Part shown: one piece after another, positions 17,674-26,195 of the stretch
How the letters are laid out: every line of letters starts with the position of its first letter
Position numbering within the stretch: position 1 is the first letter of the stretch
From: Pseudobutyrivibrio xylanivorans DSM 14809
GTDB lineage: Bacteria > Bacillota > Clostridia > Lachnospirales > Lachnospiraceae
Assembly (NCBI RefSeq): GCF_900141825.1
Contig: NZ_FQYQ01000006.1
Coordinates: 1 to 64,000 of the forward strand
DNA length: 64,000 nucleotides
Direction of reading: 5' to 3'
Notes under the pieces: model-generated
The model's database searches: none
Told to the model about the DNA's origin: nothing
Seen by the model: only the letters and a program-made list of their open reading frames with translations
Program-made: the position numbers and the translations under genes

Positions 17674-18513
17674 TTATGGCCTTTCAAGTGATATATTTCC
17701 TAAGCTTCCATTTCTAAATTCATCAATTAAAACTGCAGCTGCCTTATCAAAATCAAGCTCTGAGCCCTTTTTAACAAAGTTTCTTTTAGCTGCAATCTCT
17801 GAAATTATCTCATGATTAACTGCTTCTTCATTAATCTCATAACGCTTGTTTAATATTCCTGGATAATTTTCCTTAAGGAAATCAGCAAGCTCCAAAGAAA
17901 GTTCTCTAGTCTCAATGATTGCATCATTAATAGAACCGATAAATGCTAAGTGAAGACCTACTGTGTTATCTTCAAATTTTGGCCAAAGGATACCTGGAGT
18001 ATCTAAAAGCTCAACTGATTTGTTAAGCTTAATCCATTGCTTTCCTTTTGTAACGCCAGGCTTATTGCCAGTCTTAGCAACTGCTCTACCAGCAAATGAA
18101 TTAATAAAAGTAGATTTTCCAACATTTGGAATACCCACAACCATGGCTCTTACAGGCCTGTTCTTAATTCCACGTTTTCTATCTCTCTCAAATTTAGCTG
18201 CGCAGACCTCATCAAGTGTAGCCTGAACGCCTTTCATGTTTTTTCTATCACGGGAATCAAGCTCTACGCAGTAAAAACCCTGTTCTTTAAAATAGTCTTT
18301 CCATTTTTGATTAACGCTCTTATCTGCTAAATCTGACTTATTTAAAAGAATAAGTCTTAGCTTGCCATTCGCTAGTCCATTTATATCAGGATTGCGGCTG
18401 GAAACCGGACAACGAGCATCGATAACCTCTATTACTAAATCTATAAGTTTAATATCTTCCTGCATCTGACGTTTTGCTTTCGTCATGTGCCCTGGATACC
18501 ATTGAAATTCCAT
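17674..18513 (-). CDS. rbgA: Ribosome biogenesis GTPase RbgA (YlqF)
   Basis: 279 residues. The family start FQWYPGHMTKAKRQM and circularly permuted GTPase motifs are present: NKSDLAD (G4) before GIPNVGKSTFINS (G1) and DTPG (G3). It works in 50S subunit maturation. It is linked with rplS upstream and rnhB downstream, as in Bacillus, but here is flanked by two signal peptidase genes. Confidence 0.95.
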   Translation of the reverse strand: MEFQWYPGHMTKAKRQMQEDIKLIDLVIEVIDARCPVSSRNPDINGLANGKLRLILLNKSDLADKSVNQKWKDYFKEQGFYCVELDSRDRKNMKGVQATLDEVCAAKFERDRKRGIKNRPVRAMVVGIPNVGKSTFINSFAGRAVAKTGNKPGVTKGKQWIKLNKSVELLDTPGILWPKFEDNTVGLHLAFIGSINDAIIETRELSLELADFLKENYPGILNKRYEINEEAVNHEIISEIAAKRNFVKKGSELDFDKAAAVLIDEFRNGSLGNISLERP

Positions 18514-18522
18514 AAATCACCT

Positions 18523-19119
18523 CTAGAATGGATACTTCATCCATACCCTTCCTAAAATATCTGCACTGGCTACAAAGCCCACACTTTCATATCTTGAATC
18601 CTCGGATGAATTACGGTTGTCTCCAAGAACAAAATACTGATCATCCATAAGAGTAATCGGAGTGGCTGCTATGCCAGGATTTTCGATTCGCTCTACTTCA
18701 AGATTCTCTTTGTAAAGCTCATCATTTATGTAGATACGACCATTATTAATGTATATAGTATCACCGGGTGTGGCAATTACTCTCTTTACACTATAACTGG
18801 CGTTTACATTTGATTTTGGTTTAAATGCGATAACATCTGACTGCTGAGGTTTAGATATCTTGTAAGCAATAGTGTTTACAAGTAATATATCGGATGTTTG
18901 GTAGGTAGGCTCCATAGATGCATTAGCACATTCTACCTGTTTTCCAAAAGAAATTACCACGCCATAGGCTAAGGCAATAACAAGAGCTAATTCCAAAGCA
19001 AAAATCAGAATATATCTAACCTTATCAAAATCTATTTTTCTACGTCTTCTTCTGAAATTAAGACCGTCTTTTTTCTTAAATATTTTTCTATTTGAAAACT
19101 TTCTATTTGATAAAAACAT
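18523..19119 (-). CDS. lepB: Signal peptidase I, copy 2
   Basis: 198 residues. A strongly basic N-terminus (many Arg and Lys) precedes one membrane helix (about 36-58). Catalytic Ser lies in ANASMEPTYQ and Lys in YSVKRVIATPGD; GDNRNSSEDSR is box E. It differs clearly from copy 1 in sequence, so this is an old duplication and not a recent one. It is the first gene after the rplS terminator and so begins the downstream operon. Confidence 0.93.
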   Translation of the reverse strand: MFLSNRKFSNRKIFKKKDGLNFRRRRRKIDFDKVRYILIFALELALVIALAYGVVISFGKQVECANASMEPTYQTSDILLVNTIAYKISKPQQSDVIAFKPKSNVNASYSVKRVIATPGDTIYINNGRIYINDELYKENLEVERIENPGIAATPITLMDDQYFVLGDNRNSSEDSRYESVGFVASADILGRVWMKYPF

Positions 19120-19175
19120 ATAAAATCCCTTTTTAATATATAGGATAATTTTACCGCACTTTTGAAATAATTTCC

Positions 19176-19213
19176 ATTAAAAGTAAAAGAACAGCCACAT
19201 TTCGTGACTGTTC
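19176..19213 (-). terminator. Terminator after rplS
   Basis: GAACAG pairs with CTGTTC on the minus strand, followed by TTTTACTTTT. It lies 15 bases beyond the rplS stop and separates the rimM-trmD-rplS transcript from lepB-rbgA; some read-through is likely. Confidence 0.8.
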
Positions 19214-19227
19214 TCAAAATTTCGAGA

Positions 19228-19578
19228 TTAGATTCTCTCCTTAACCTTAGCCTTCTTACCTGTAAGATCTCTGAGGTAGTAAAGCTTAGCTCTACGAACC
19301 TTACCCTTACGAACTACTTCGATCTTCTCAACGTTAGGGCTGTGGAGTGGCCAAGTCTTCTCTACACCAACACCGTTTGATGACTTACGAACTGTGAATG
19401 TCTCACGGTTGCTGCCGCCCTGTCTCTTAATAACTGTACCCTCGAAAACCTGTGTACGAGTACGGTTACCCTCAACGATACGACCGTAAACCTTAACTGT
19501 GTCTCCAACCTGGAACTCAGGAAGCTCTGACTTAAGCTCAGCAGCTTCGATGTTTCTAATAATCTCGTTTGCGTTCAT
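19228..19578 (-). CDS. rplS: 50S ribosomal protein L19
   Basis: 116 residues, standard length, with typical L19 segments ([40 protein letters not shown]). It lies at the 30S-50S interface. AGGAGGAAAT precedes the start. It follows trmD after a 100-base gap that may hold its own promoter and leader. Confidence 0.98.
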   Translation of the reverse strand: MNANEIIRNIEAAELKSELPEFQVGDTVKVYGRIVEGNRTRTQVFEGTVIKRQGGSNRETFTVRKSSNGVGVEKTWPLHSPNVEKIEVVRKGKVRRAKLYYLRDLTGKKAKVKERI

Positions 19579-19660
19579 TTTATTTCCTCCTAAACTCGCG
19601 ACGTTCTTGAAGTGCCCTATTGCAAATCAGCGGACCATCTCTTCTTTTAGCAACTCTAGT

Positions 19661-19689
19661 ATAATAACACGGATTGTGCTATTTATCAA
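19661..19689 (-). promoter_or_regulatory. Possible internal promoter for rplS
   Basis: TTGATA and TATTAT lie 17 bases apart on the minus strand over the trmD stop. The about 75 bases between the expected start and the rplS ribosome site could hold an L19-type leader, but no known leader fold was recognised by eye. Confidence 0.4.
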
Positions 19690-20383
19690 CATTAGATTCT
19701 AAATATTTCGCATATAAATCTGGACGTCTTTCCTTTGTTCTAAGGATTGACTGTTCTTTTCTCCATGCGTCTACCTTTGCATGGTCACCTGAAAGTAAAA
19801 TAGGCGGAACCTTTCTTTCATTCCATGTCTCTGGTCGTGAATACTGAGGATATTCAAGTAAGTTGTTCTCTAATGATTCATCCTCTCCTGACTCAGAGTT
19901 TGTAAGAACACCAGGCACCATACGAGAAATTGCATCTATCATTACAAGGGATGGAAGCTCACCACCTGTAAGAACATAATCGCCGATTGAATAGTACTCA
20001 TCAACAATTTCCTCTAATACACGTTCATCAATGCCTTCATAGTGGCCACATAATAAGCAAATATCTTCTTTGAGAGCAAGCTCTTTAGCGTTCTGCTGCT
20101 TAAAAAGCTGTCCCTGGGGAGTAAGGTAAATACAATGAACCTTATGACCCGCCTTCTCACAGATAGCCTTATAGGCATCATAAATAGGCTGAGCCTGCAT
20201 AACCATGCCTGCACCACCACCATAAGGATAATCATCTACTTTTTTATGCTTATCAAGAGTGTAATCTCGAATGTTAACTGCCTCAAAAGATATTGCACCA
20301 GCATTCTTGGCACGACCTAAAATACTGGTATTTAAGGCATCCTCTATCATTTCTGGGAAAAGGGTTAAAATATAATACTTCAT
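19679..20383 (-). CDS. trmD: tRNA (guanine-N1)-methyltransferase TrmD
   Basis: 234 residues. Knotted SPOUT fold features are seen: LTLFPEMIEDAL at the start, YPYGGGAGMVMQ and GDYVLTGGELPSL at the SAM site. It makes m1G37 in tRNAs reading CUN, CCN and CGG codons, preventing frameshifts. It follows rimM with 1 base between them. Confidence 0.97.
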   Translation of the reverse strand: MKYYILTLFPEMIEDALNTSILGRAKNAGAISFEAVNIRDYTLDKHKKVDDYPYGGGAGMVMQAQPIYDAYKAICEKAGHKVHCIYLTPQGQLFKQQNAKELALKEDICLLCGHYEGIDERVLEEIVDEYYSIGDYVLTGGELPSLVMIDAISRMVPGVLTNSESGEDESLENNLLEYPQYSRPETWNERKVPPILLSGDHAKVDAWRKEQSILRTKERRPDLYAKYLESNVDK

Positions 20384-20384
20384 G

Positions 20385-20903
20385 CTAATCCATCAATCCC
20401 TTCAATAAATGTATATCTACTCGACGTGCATCCACATCTACCTTCAAAATACAGTCCTTGATAGCAGGAAGAAGAACATTTCCTCCATTCACAAGTTCAA
20501 TATCGTAGACATCATTTGCACCAGTTTCCATTACGTCTGAAATCTCGCCAAACTTCTCATCAGGATTATCATCTGTATATACATCACAGCCAATTAAATC
20601 TGCAATAAAATACTCATCTTTCTTAAGCTCTACGCGATTTTCTTTTGTAACGTAAAGACCCTTGCCCTTATATTTTTCGATATCGTTGATATTATCAATA
20701 CCCTTAAACTTAAGAATAACAAGATTCTTCTGTGGACGAGCATTCTCTACCTCAAGCTCTATATAGCCATCCTTGCCGCCATCCAAAAGAAGATGCTTCA
20801 TGCCCTTAAATCGGGAAATATCATCTGTGAGAGGGAATACCTTTACCTCTCCTTTAATACCGTGAGTCTGTGTTATTGAACCAACCTGAAATAATTCTTC
20901 CAA
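20385..20903 (-). CDS. rimM: 16S rRNA processing protein RimM
   Basis: 172 residues, standard length, with N-terminal GSITQTHGIKGEVKV and a C-terminal PRC barrel (about 95-170). It binds S19 and helps 30S head maturation. The start codon is TTG, placed 6 bases after AGGAGG. It normally follows khpA, but here an opp operon and a small gene lie between. Confidence 0.96.
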   Translation of the reverse strand: MEELFQVGSITQTHGIKGEVKVFPLTDDISRFKGMKHLLLDGGKDGYIELEVENARPQKNLVILKFKGIDNINDIEKYKGKGLYVTKENRVELKKDEYFIADLIGCDVYTDDNPDEKFGEISDVMETGANDVYDIELVNGGNVLLPAIKDCILKVDVDARRVDIHLLKGLMD

Positions 20904-20912
20904 AAAAGCCTC

Positions 20913-21299
20913 CTAATTAGTAAAAATCTTAAATAAAAAATATAAAAGTGCTACCACGATAATAACACCTGCTTCGATATAAGTCCATTTTCGCTTTTTG
21001 TAATACTTTTCAACAGCAATATCAAGTTCAGATTTTGCCCCCTCTGGAATAACGCATTCTGTAATATATTCCTCAAGGCCCACACTGGTAAGAATCTCTA
21101 CAGCGAAGTCCCAATCTGCCGCTGGAATAAGTAAAAATGTGCTCTTTTCTACCAAGCTTTCGTTAGCCAGATGAAATTTATTTTTTAAATCCTGCACATA
21201 GACTTCAAGTCCCTCATTGCTGAGAGACTTGAAAGCATGCTGTAATACTTCTGATGAATCAGAAGATATAATCATTCTTAAATATCCAAAATCATTCAT
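20913..21299 (-). CDS. Small tail-anchored protein of unknown function
   Basis: 128 residues. The N-terminal 90 residues look like two short alpha/beta units (FGYLRMIISSDSSEVLQHAF and a similar STFLLIPAADWDFAVEIL), loosely like DUF2007-type signal-transducing proteins. A single membrane helix at about 105-124 ends the protein, so it would be anchored with its globular part in the cytoplasm. It lies 2 bases after oppF and 9 bases before rimM. I do not recognise it with certainty. Confidence 0.7.
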   Translation of the reverse strand: MNDFGYLRMIISSDSSEVLQHAFKSLSNEGLEVYVQDLKNKFHLANESLVEKSTFLLIPAADWDFAVEILTSVGLEEYITECVIPEGAKSELDIAVEKYYKKRKWTYIEAGVIIVVALLYFLFKIFTN

Positions 21300-21301
21300 A
21301 A

Positions 21302-22285
21302 TTATTTATCATCATATAAGTGACATCTTACAACATGTCCGTTACCCATATCCTTTGGCTCTGGAGCAACTTCCTTACAAATGCCCATACACTCAGAACA
21401 ACGTGTATGGAACTTACATCCCTTAGGAGGATTAGCAGGGGAAGGAATATCTCCTTCAAGAATTACTCTATCCTTTTTAAGGTCTGGGTCAGGCATTGGG
21501 ATAGCTGAGAAAAGAGCCTTTGTGTAAGGATGAAGAGGATTGTCAAATATATCCTCTGTCTTACCTGTCTCAACAAGTCCGCCAAGGTACATAACACCAA
21601 CTGTATCTGAGATATGCTCTACTACAGAAAGGTCATGTGAAATAAATAAGTATGTAAGTCCTCTATCCTTCTGAAGTTTTCTAAGAAGGTTGATTACCTG
21701 CGCCTGAATAGAAACATCAAGAGCAGATACTGGTTCATCACATACGATAAAATCAGGATTAAGCGCAAGTGCACGAGCGATACATACACGCTGTCTCTGT
21801 CCACCTGAGAACTCATGAGGATATCTATCCTTATGGTGCTCCTGAAGACCACATTCCTTCATAATCTTTGAGATGTATTCATCGTATTCAGCAGCAGGAA
21901 CAAGACCATGCTCTCTAACTGCCTCACCAATAATCTCACCGATTGGAAGACGTGGTGAAAGTGATGAATAAGGATCCTGGAAAACAATCTGCATCTTTGT
22001 ACGGAGTTCTCTAAGTTCCTTTTTGCTCTTAGCATTTACATCCTCGCCATTAAAAATAACTTCACCGTCAGTCTTCTCTAAAAGACGAAGGATTGTACGA
22101 CCTGTAGTAGATTTACCACAACCAGACTCACCTACGAGACCCATTGTAGTTCCTCTTTCAATTTTGAAAGTAACGTCATCTACAGCCTTTACATTTCCTG
22201 TTACACCGCCAAAGAAGCCACCCTTTATAGGGAAGTATTTCTTGAGGTGATTGACTTCTAAGATATAATCTTTCTCGTTACTCAT
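21302..22285 (-). CDS. oppF: Oligopeptide ABC transporter ATP-binding protein OppF
   Basis: 327 residues from ATG at 22285, chosen because AGGAGG lies 9 bases upstream; an in-frame GTG 9 bases earlier is too close to it. Walker A GESGCGKST, signature SGGQRQRV and Walker B DFIVCDEP are present, and the C-terminal oligo_HPY extension has the Cys cluster (CKFHTRCSEC, CKEVAPEP, VRCH) that binds an iron-sulfur cluster in relatives. It powers peptide import with OppD. It overlaps oppD by 8 bases. Confidence 0.93.
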   Translation of the reverse strand: MSNEKDYILEVNHLKKYFPIKGGFFGGVTGNVKAVDDVTFKIERGTTMGLVGESGCGKSTTGRTILRLLEKTDGEVIFNGEDVNAKSKKELRELRTKMQIVFQDPYSSLSPRLPIGEIIGEAVREHGLVPAAEYDEYISKIMKECGLQEHHKDRYPHEFSGGQRQRVCIARALALNPDFIVCDEPVSALDVSIQAQVINLLRKLQKDRGLTYLFISHDLSVVEHISDTVGVMYLGGLVETGKTEDIFDNPLHPYTKALFSAIPMPDPDLKKDRVILEGDIPSPANPPKGCKFHTRCSECMGICKEVAPEPKDMGNGHVVRCHLYDDK

Positions 22286-23423
22286 GTCTCTCACCCTCCT
22301 CTTTGCATCTGTAACATCTTACCATATGTGTATCTGAGATATAGTATTCATCAGGGAACTCGCCATTGCAGCACTCCATACACATATCACATCTATCTTT
22401 GAAATAACAATAATCTGGCATATTAACTGGGTTTGGTACTGAACCAGGAATAGAATAAAGCTCATCTACCTTCTGTCCAACAACTGGCTTAGATTTCATA
22501 AGACCAATTGTGTAAGGATGACGTGGGTCCTTGAAGATTTCTCTTGCAGTACCCTTTTCAACTACACGACCAGCATACATAACAACAACATAATCTGCCA
22601 TCTCAGCTACAACACCAAGGTCGTGTGTGATGAGCATGATTGAGCTGTTGATTCTGTCCTTAAGATCACGAAGAAGGTCAAGAATCTGTGCCTGAATAGT
22701 AACATCAAGAGCTGTTGTAGGCTCGTCAGCTACGATAAGCTTTGGCTCGCAGGCAAGTGCCATAGCGATACAAATACGCTGTCTCATACCACCTGAAAGT
22801 TCGTGTGGATACATTGAGTAAACACCTTCTTTATTGGCGATACCAACCATACCAAGCATCTCGATTGTACGGTTCTTAATCTCCTCATCGCTCATCTCTG
22901 GACGATGAAGCTTGATAACCTCGTCAATCTGAGCACCTACTCTAAATACAGGATTAAGTGCTGTCATTGGCTCCTGGAAAATCATAGCCATTTTGTTTCC
23001 GCGAAGTTCCTGCATCTTTGATGCTGGAGCATTTACAACATTGACACATTCGTCACCAGAGTTGAAACGAATTTCACCTGAAACTGTCTGACCCTGTGGA
23101 CGCTGTACAAGCTGAAGCATAGAAAGTGATGTAACTGATTTTCCACAACCAGACTCACCTACGATACCAACAGTCTTACCCTGTGGCACATTAAATGAAA
23201 CACCATCTACAGCCTTTACTGTTCCGATATCAGTAAAGAAGTATGTATGAACATCATCGAACTCTACGCAGTTCTCTGGGTTCTTCATCTTTGTAATATA
23301 TTCCTCTTCTGGAATATGCTTTCTATTTCTCTTAGCCTCGAATTCCTTAGTAATCTTTCGATTCTCTTTTGAAATCTTACGGGATTCCTTGGCTGATATA
23401 TAATTTACATTTTTCTTTGCCAT
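22278..23423 (-). CDS. oppD: Oligopeptide ABC transporter ATP-binding protein OppD
   Basis: 381 residues with an unusual basic N-terminal extension of about 50 residues (KESRKISKENRKITKEFEAK) before the ATPase core. Walker A GESGCGKSV, signature SGGMRQRI and Walker B LIVADEP are present; the C-terminal Cys-rich segment (CYFKDRCDMCMECC) is again a probable iron-sulfur site. It pairs with OppF. Confidence 0.93.
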   Translation of the reverse strand: MAKKNVNYISAKESRKISKENRKITKEFEAKRNRKHIPEEEYITKMKNPENCVEFDDVHTYFFTDIGTVKAVDGVSFNVPQGKTVGIVGESGCGKSVTSLSMLQLVQRPQGQTVSGEIRFNSGDECVNVVNAPASKMQELRGNKMAMIFQEPMTALNPVFRVGAQIDEVIKLHRPEMSDEEIKNRTIEMLGMVGIANKEGVYSMYPHELSGGMRQRICIAMALACEPKLIVADEPTTALDVTIQAQILDLLRDLKDRINSSIMLITHDLGVVAEMADYVVVMYAGRVVEKGTAREIFKDPRHPYTIGLMKSKPVVGQKVDELYSIPGSVPNPVNMPDYCYFKDRCDMCMECCNGEFPDEYYISDTHMVRCYRCKEEGERHE

Positions 23424-23436
23424 GTTATCACCTCTA

Positions 23437-24966
23437 TTATCTCTTCATCTTTGGATCGAAAGCATCACGAAGGCCGTCACCAATAAAGTTAAATGCAAGT
23501 ACTGTAAGGAGAATAAGAATACCAGCTGGAATCCATACGAATAAGTAGTTTGTCATAACGTATGAATCGTTAACAGCATTGATTATATTTCCCCAAGAAG
23601 CAGCTGGGTACTTAACACCAAGTCCAAGGAATGAAAGTGTAGACTCAGCAAGGATAACAGCACCAATATCCATAGAAGCGAAAACTACAAGCTGAGGGAT
23701 AACATTAGGAATAAGGTGCTTGAACACACGACGTCTAATGCTGATACCACAAGCCTCGCAAGCTGTCATAAATTCCTGTTCCCTAAGAGATAAAATCTGA
23801 CCTCTGATGATACGGGCAATACCTACCCAACCGATAAGTCCCATTACAATACAAAGATAGAAAATACGTATTCCTGCATCTACCTTATAGAAATCCATGA
23901 TAGAACCAAGGATAAGGTAAAGTGGCATTGAAGGTACACAGTAGATTATATCTACAAGTCTCATAAGAAGAGTATCTACCCAGCCACCAAAGTAACCAGC
24001 GAAGCCACCAACAATAATTCCAAGGAAAAGCTCAATTGCTACTACTACAAAACCAATAAGAAGGGAAATACGACCACCGTACATAAGGCGAGCAAGAAGG
24101 TCCATTCCGTTTCCATCTGTACCAACCCAGTGCTTTGAAGATGGTGCCTCAAACTGGTTGATTACACTAGTATTCTTGTATTTAGTAATTGTATACTGAC
24201 CATTCTTATTAGAAATCTGATATTCCTCTCCATCGAATTCAAAAGAATCTGCCTTGCTAGAAATAGCCGCTACAACTGCCTCTCTGAAATCAATCGAAAT
24301 AATAACACCATTTTCTACAGCATTAATGCTGTAAGAAGTAATATAGGCAACATCCTCACTAGCAGCATTTCTAAGCATTGCACCTGAACCATGCTCTTCT
24401 ACTGTATAAGTTGCGCCATTGTACTCAAAGCTTGACTCATCATTTGCTCTAGCAGCAACCATTGCAGCTGTAAGTCCAGACTCTACTAAACCACCTTCTG
24501 GAGAGTATGCCTGAAGCTTGCATACATAAGCAAGACTCTTGCTACCATCAGCACTGGCAATTTCAAAAATATCGTTATTAAGCTCATTTAAAGCAAATGT
24601 AGAACCATCTCGTGTTGTGATAGTAGCTTCCTTCTTTGTAAGAGCAAGGATAAGCTTAGAGCTGATATCCTTTGGAAGCTCTTCTCCCTCATTTGCAAAA
24701 ACCTGGTACTCTGAAATTTCTGTAGCACCAGCATAATCCTTCTTCATCTCCTCAGATGTGTAAAAAACCTCTGACTGAGAATATGGAACAACTACACCAC
24801 CTAAAAATGCAAATAAAAACATGCAGGCAATAATAATAAGACCTGTAATAGCAAGCTTGTTTCTAAAGAAACGCTTTGCAACCATCATTCCAGGAGAAAG
24901 AACCTGAACGCGGTTAGCATCATCAAGTGCAAGCTCTTCATTATTTAAATTCTTCTCTTCGCTCAC
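23437..24966 (-). CDS. oppC: Oligopeptide ABC transporter permease OppC with large extracytoplasmic insert
   Basis: 509 residues, about 200 more than a usual OppC. The start is GTG after GGAGG. Membrane helix 1 (about 38-60) is followed by an insert of some 210 residues, then the usual permease core with five helices from residue 280 and the EAA loop (ACEACGISIRRRVFKHLIPN). The insert seems to hold three degenerate repeats (about 106-157, 166-221, 232-276), each with Phe-x3-Gly-x2-Tyr/Phe and a later Ala-Tyr pair. By topology the insert lies outside the membrane, where it could meet the substrate-binding protein. The insert's role is unknown. Confidence 0.9.
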   Translation of the reverse strand: MSEEKNLNNEELALDDANRVQVLSPGMMVAKRFFRNKLAITGLIIIACMFLFAFLGGVVVPYSQSEVFYTSEEMKKDYAGATEISEYQVFANEGEELPKDISSKLILALTKKEATITTRDGSTFALNELNNDIFEIASADGSKSLAYVCKLQAYSPEGGLVESGLTAAMVAARANDESSFEYNGATYTVEEHGSGAMLRNAASEDVAYITSYSINAVENGVIISIDFREAVVAAISSKADSFEFDGEEYQISNKNGQYTITKYKNTSVINQFEAPSSKHWVGTDGNGMDLLARLMYGGRISLLIGFVVVAIELFLGIIVGGFAGYFGGWVDTLLMRLVDIIYCVPSMPLYLILGSIMDFYKVDAGIRIFYLCIVMGLIGWVGIARIIRGQILSLREQEFMTACEACGISIRRRVFKHLIPNVIPQLVVFASMDIGAVILAESTLSFLGLGVKYPAASWGNIINAVNDSYVMTNYLFVWIPAGILILLTVLAFNFIGDGLRDAFDPKMKR

Positions 24967-24979
24967 GTTACTTTCCTCC

Positions 24980-25969
24980 TTAATTTACTCTTACTCGTGG
25001 GTCAACTACAGCATAAAGAATATCTGCAATAAGGTTGCCCAAAAGAATAAGCATTGCAAAGAATAACATATAGAACATTACAAATGGGATATCTCCCTGA
25101 ATAATACACTGATATGATGTATATCCGATACCTGGAATCTGGAACAATGTTTCAGTAATCATAGCACCACCAAAAAGTCCTGGAAGTGTACCACCAAGTA
25201 AAGTAATGATAGGAATAAGAATGTTTCTAAAAGCGTGATGATTTACAACTCTCTTTTCAGAAAGACCCTTAGCACGTGCTGTACGGATATAATCTGCATT
25301 AAGCACTTCTAGCATGTTAGTACGTGTATAACGCATTAAAGAACCTACTGAAACAATAGTAAGTGTAATTGCAGGAAGCACAAGATGATATGCCATATCA
25401 AGAATCTTTGCACCTGTAGAAAGATTCATATAATTACGACCTACAATACCATAAAGGTCAAACCACTGGAGCTTAATTGCAAAAATCCATTTAAGAATTG
25501 TTGCGAAGAAAAAGCTTGGAAGTGAAATACCTATAAGAGCAAATACAGTAATGGCATAATCTGCCCCTGAATATTGCTTTCTTGCAGCAATTACACCTAA
25601 AGGAATAGCAATAATAATCTCAAGGATGAATGAAGCAAGTGAAAGTGCAAATGAATACCAAATTACACTAGAAAACTTCTCAAGTACAGGCATGTTAAAG
25701 TACCAGCTATCTCCAAAATCACGCTGAGTGATAAGCTTAACAAACCATTTAAGATATCCCTGGACAATACCTACATCAAGACCATAGGCTGCATTTAATT
25801 GGTCGAGCCACTCCTGGTAGCTCTTAGCTCCCGGCTTCTGTGAAAGAGCCATAGCTTTCTGTTCTACGAAGGATGTAGGCATGCATCTCATGATTGCATA
25901 AATAATCATCGATACGAAGAACAAGATAACGATTGATAATAATAATCGTCTGATCACAAATTTCTTCAT
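24980..25969 (-). CDS. oppB: Oligopeptide ABC transporter permease OppB
   Basis: 329 residues with six membrane helices, a little above standard length because of the loop after helix 1. The EAA motif region (YIRTARAKGLSEKRVVNHHA) that contacts the ATPase is clear. Forms the channel with OppC. It is followed after 13 bases by oppC and preceded by a 226-base structured spacer behind oppA. Confidence 0.93.
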   Translation of the reverse strand: MKKFVIRRLLLSIVILFFVSMIIYAIMRCMPTSFVEQKAMALSQKPGAKSYQEWLDQLNAAYGLDVGIVQGYLKWFVKLITQRDFGDSWYFNMPVLEKFSSVIWYSFALSLASFILEIIIAIPLGVIAARKQYSGADYAITVFALIGISLPSFFFATILKWIFAIKLQWFDLYGIVGRNYMNLSTGAKILDMAYHLVLPAITLTIVSVGSLMRYTRTNMLEVLNADYIRTARAKGLSEKRVVNHHAFRNILIPIITLLGGTLPGLFGGAMITETLFQIPGIGYTSYQCIIQGDIPFVMFYMLFFAMLILLGNLIADILYAVVDPRVRVN

Positions 25970-26010
25970 GACACTAAATTCCTTTCTTTATTATTCCCCT
26001 TTATTTCATA

Positions 26011-26097
26011 AATAAAGATATTTTATGGTGAGACAAATAAAGGACTAATGCCCTTTACCAAATTCAATAACCCATCCCATCATAAAATACCTTTATT
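26011..26097. repeat. 87-base inverted-repeat unit between oppA and oppB
   Basis: Two 23-base arms (26011-26033 and 26075-26097) are inverted copies matching at 20 of 23 positions, with core TATTTTATG and CATAAAATA. The 41 bases between include AAAGG and CCTTT that can pair in turn. Length is close to the other palindromes in this window but sequence and architecture differ. It may be a miniature mobile element or an mRNA structure. Confidence 0.6.
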
Positions 26098-26133
26098 TTC
26101 ATATATTTATTAAAGGTAGTTTTAATCTAAAAA

Positions 26134-26182
26134 AATAAGCAAAATATTTCCTAGGGCTATTATACACAAGCCCTAGGAAATA
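26134..26182 (-). terminator. Strong stem-loop after oppA, probable partial terminator or 3' stabiliser
   Basis: TATTTCCTAGGGCT pairs perfectly with AGCCCTAGGAAATA (14 base pairs, 10-base loop) 14 bases beyond the oppA stop, followed on the minus strand by TTTTGC and then TTATTTTTTT. Such a signal would raise binding-protein mRNA relative to the permease genes behind it. Confidence 0.7.
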
Positions 26183-26195
26183 AAGAAGACTTAAA

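Noticed and set aside
26011-26097. The oppA-oppB inverted repeat as a fourth copy of the structured palindrome family
   Set aside because: The length is similar, but it lacks the GCTrGT/ACyAGC ends, the 3-by-1 bulge and the helix order of the other three.
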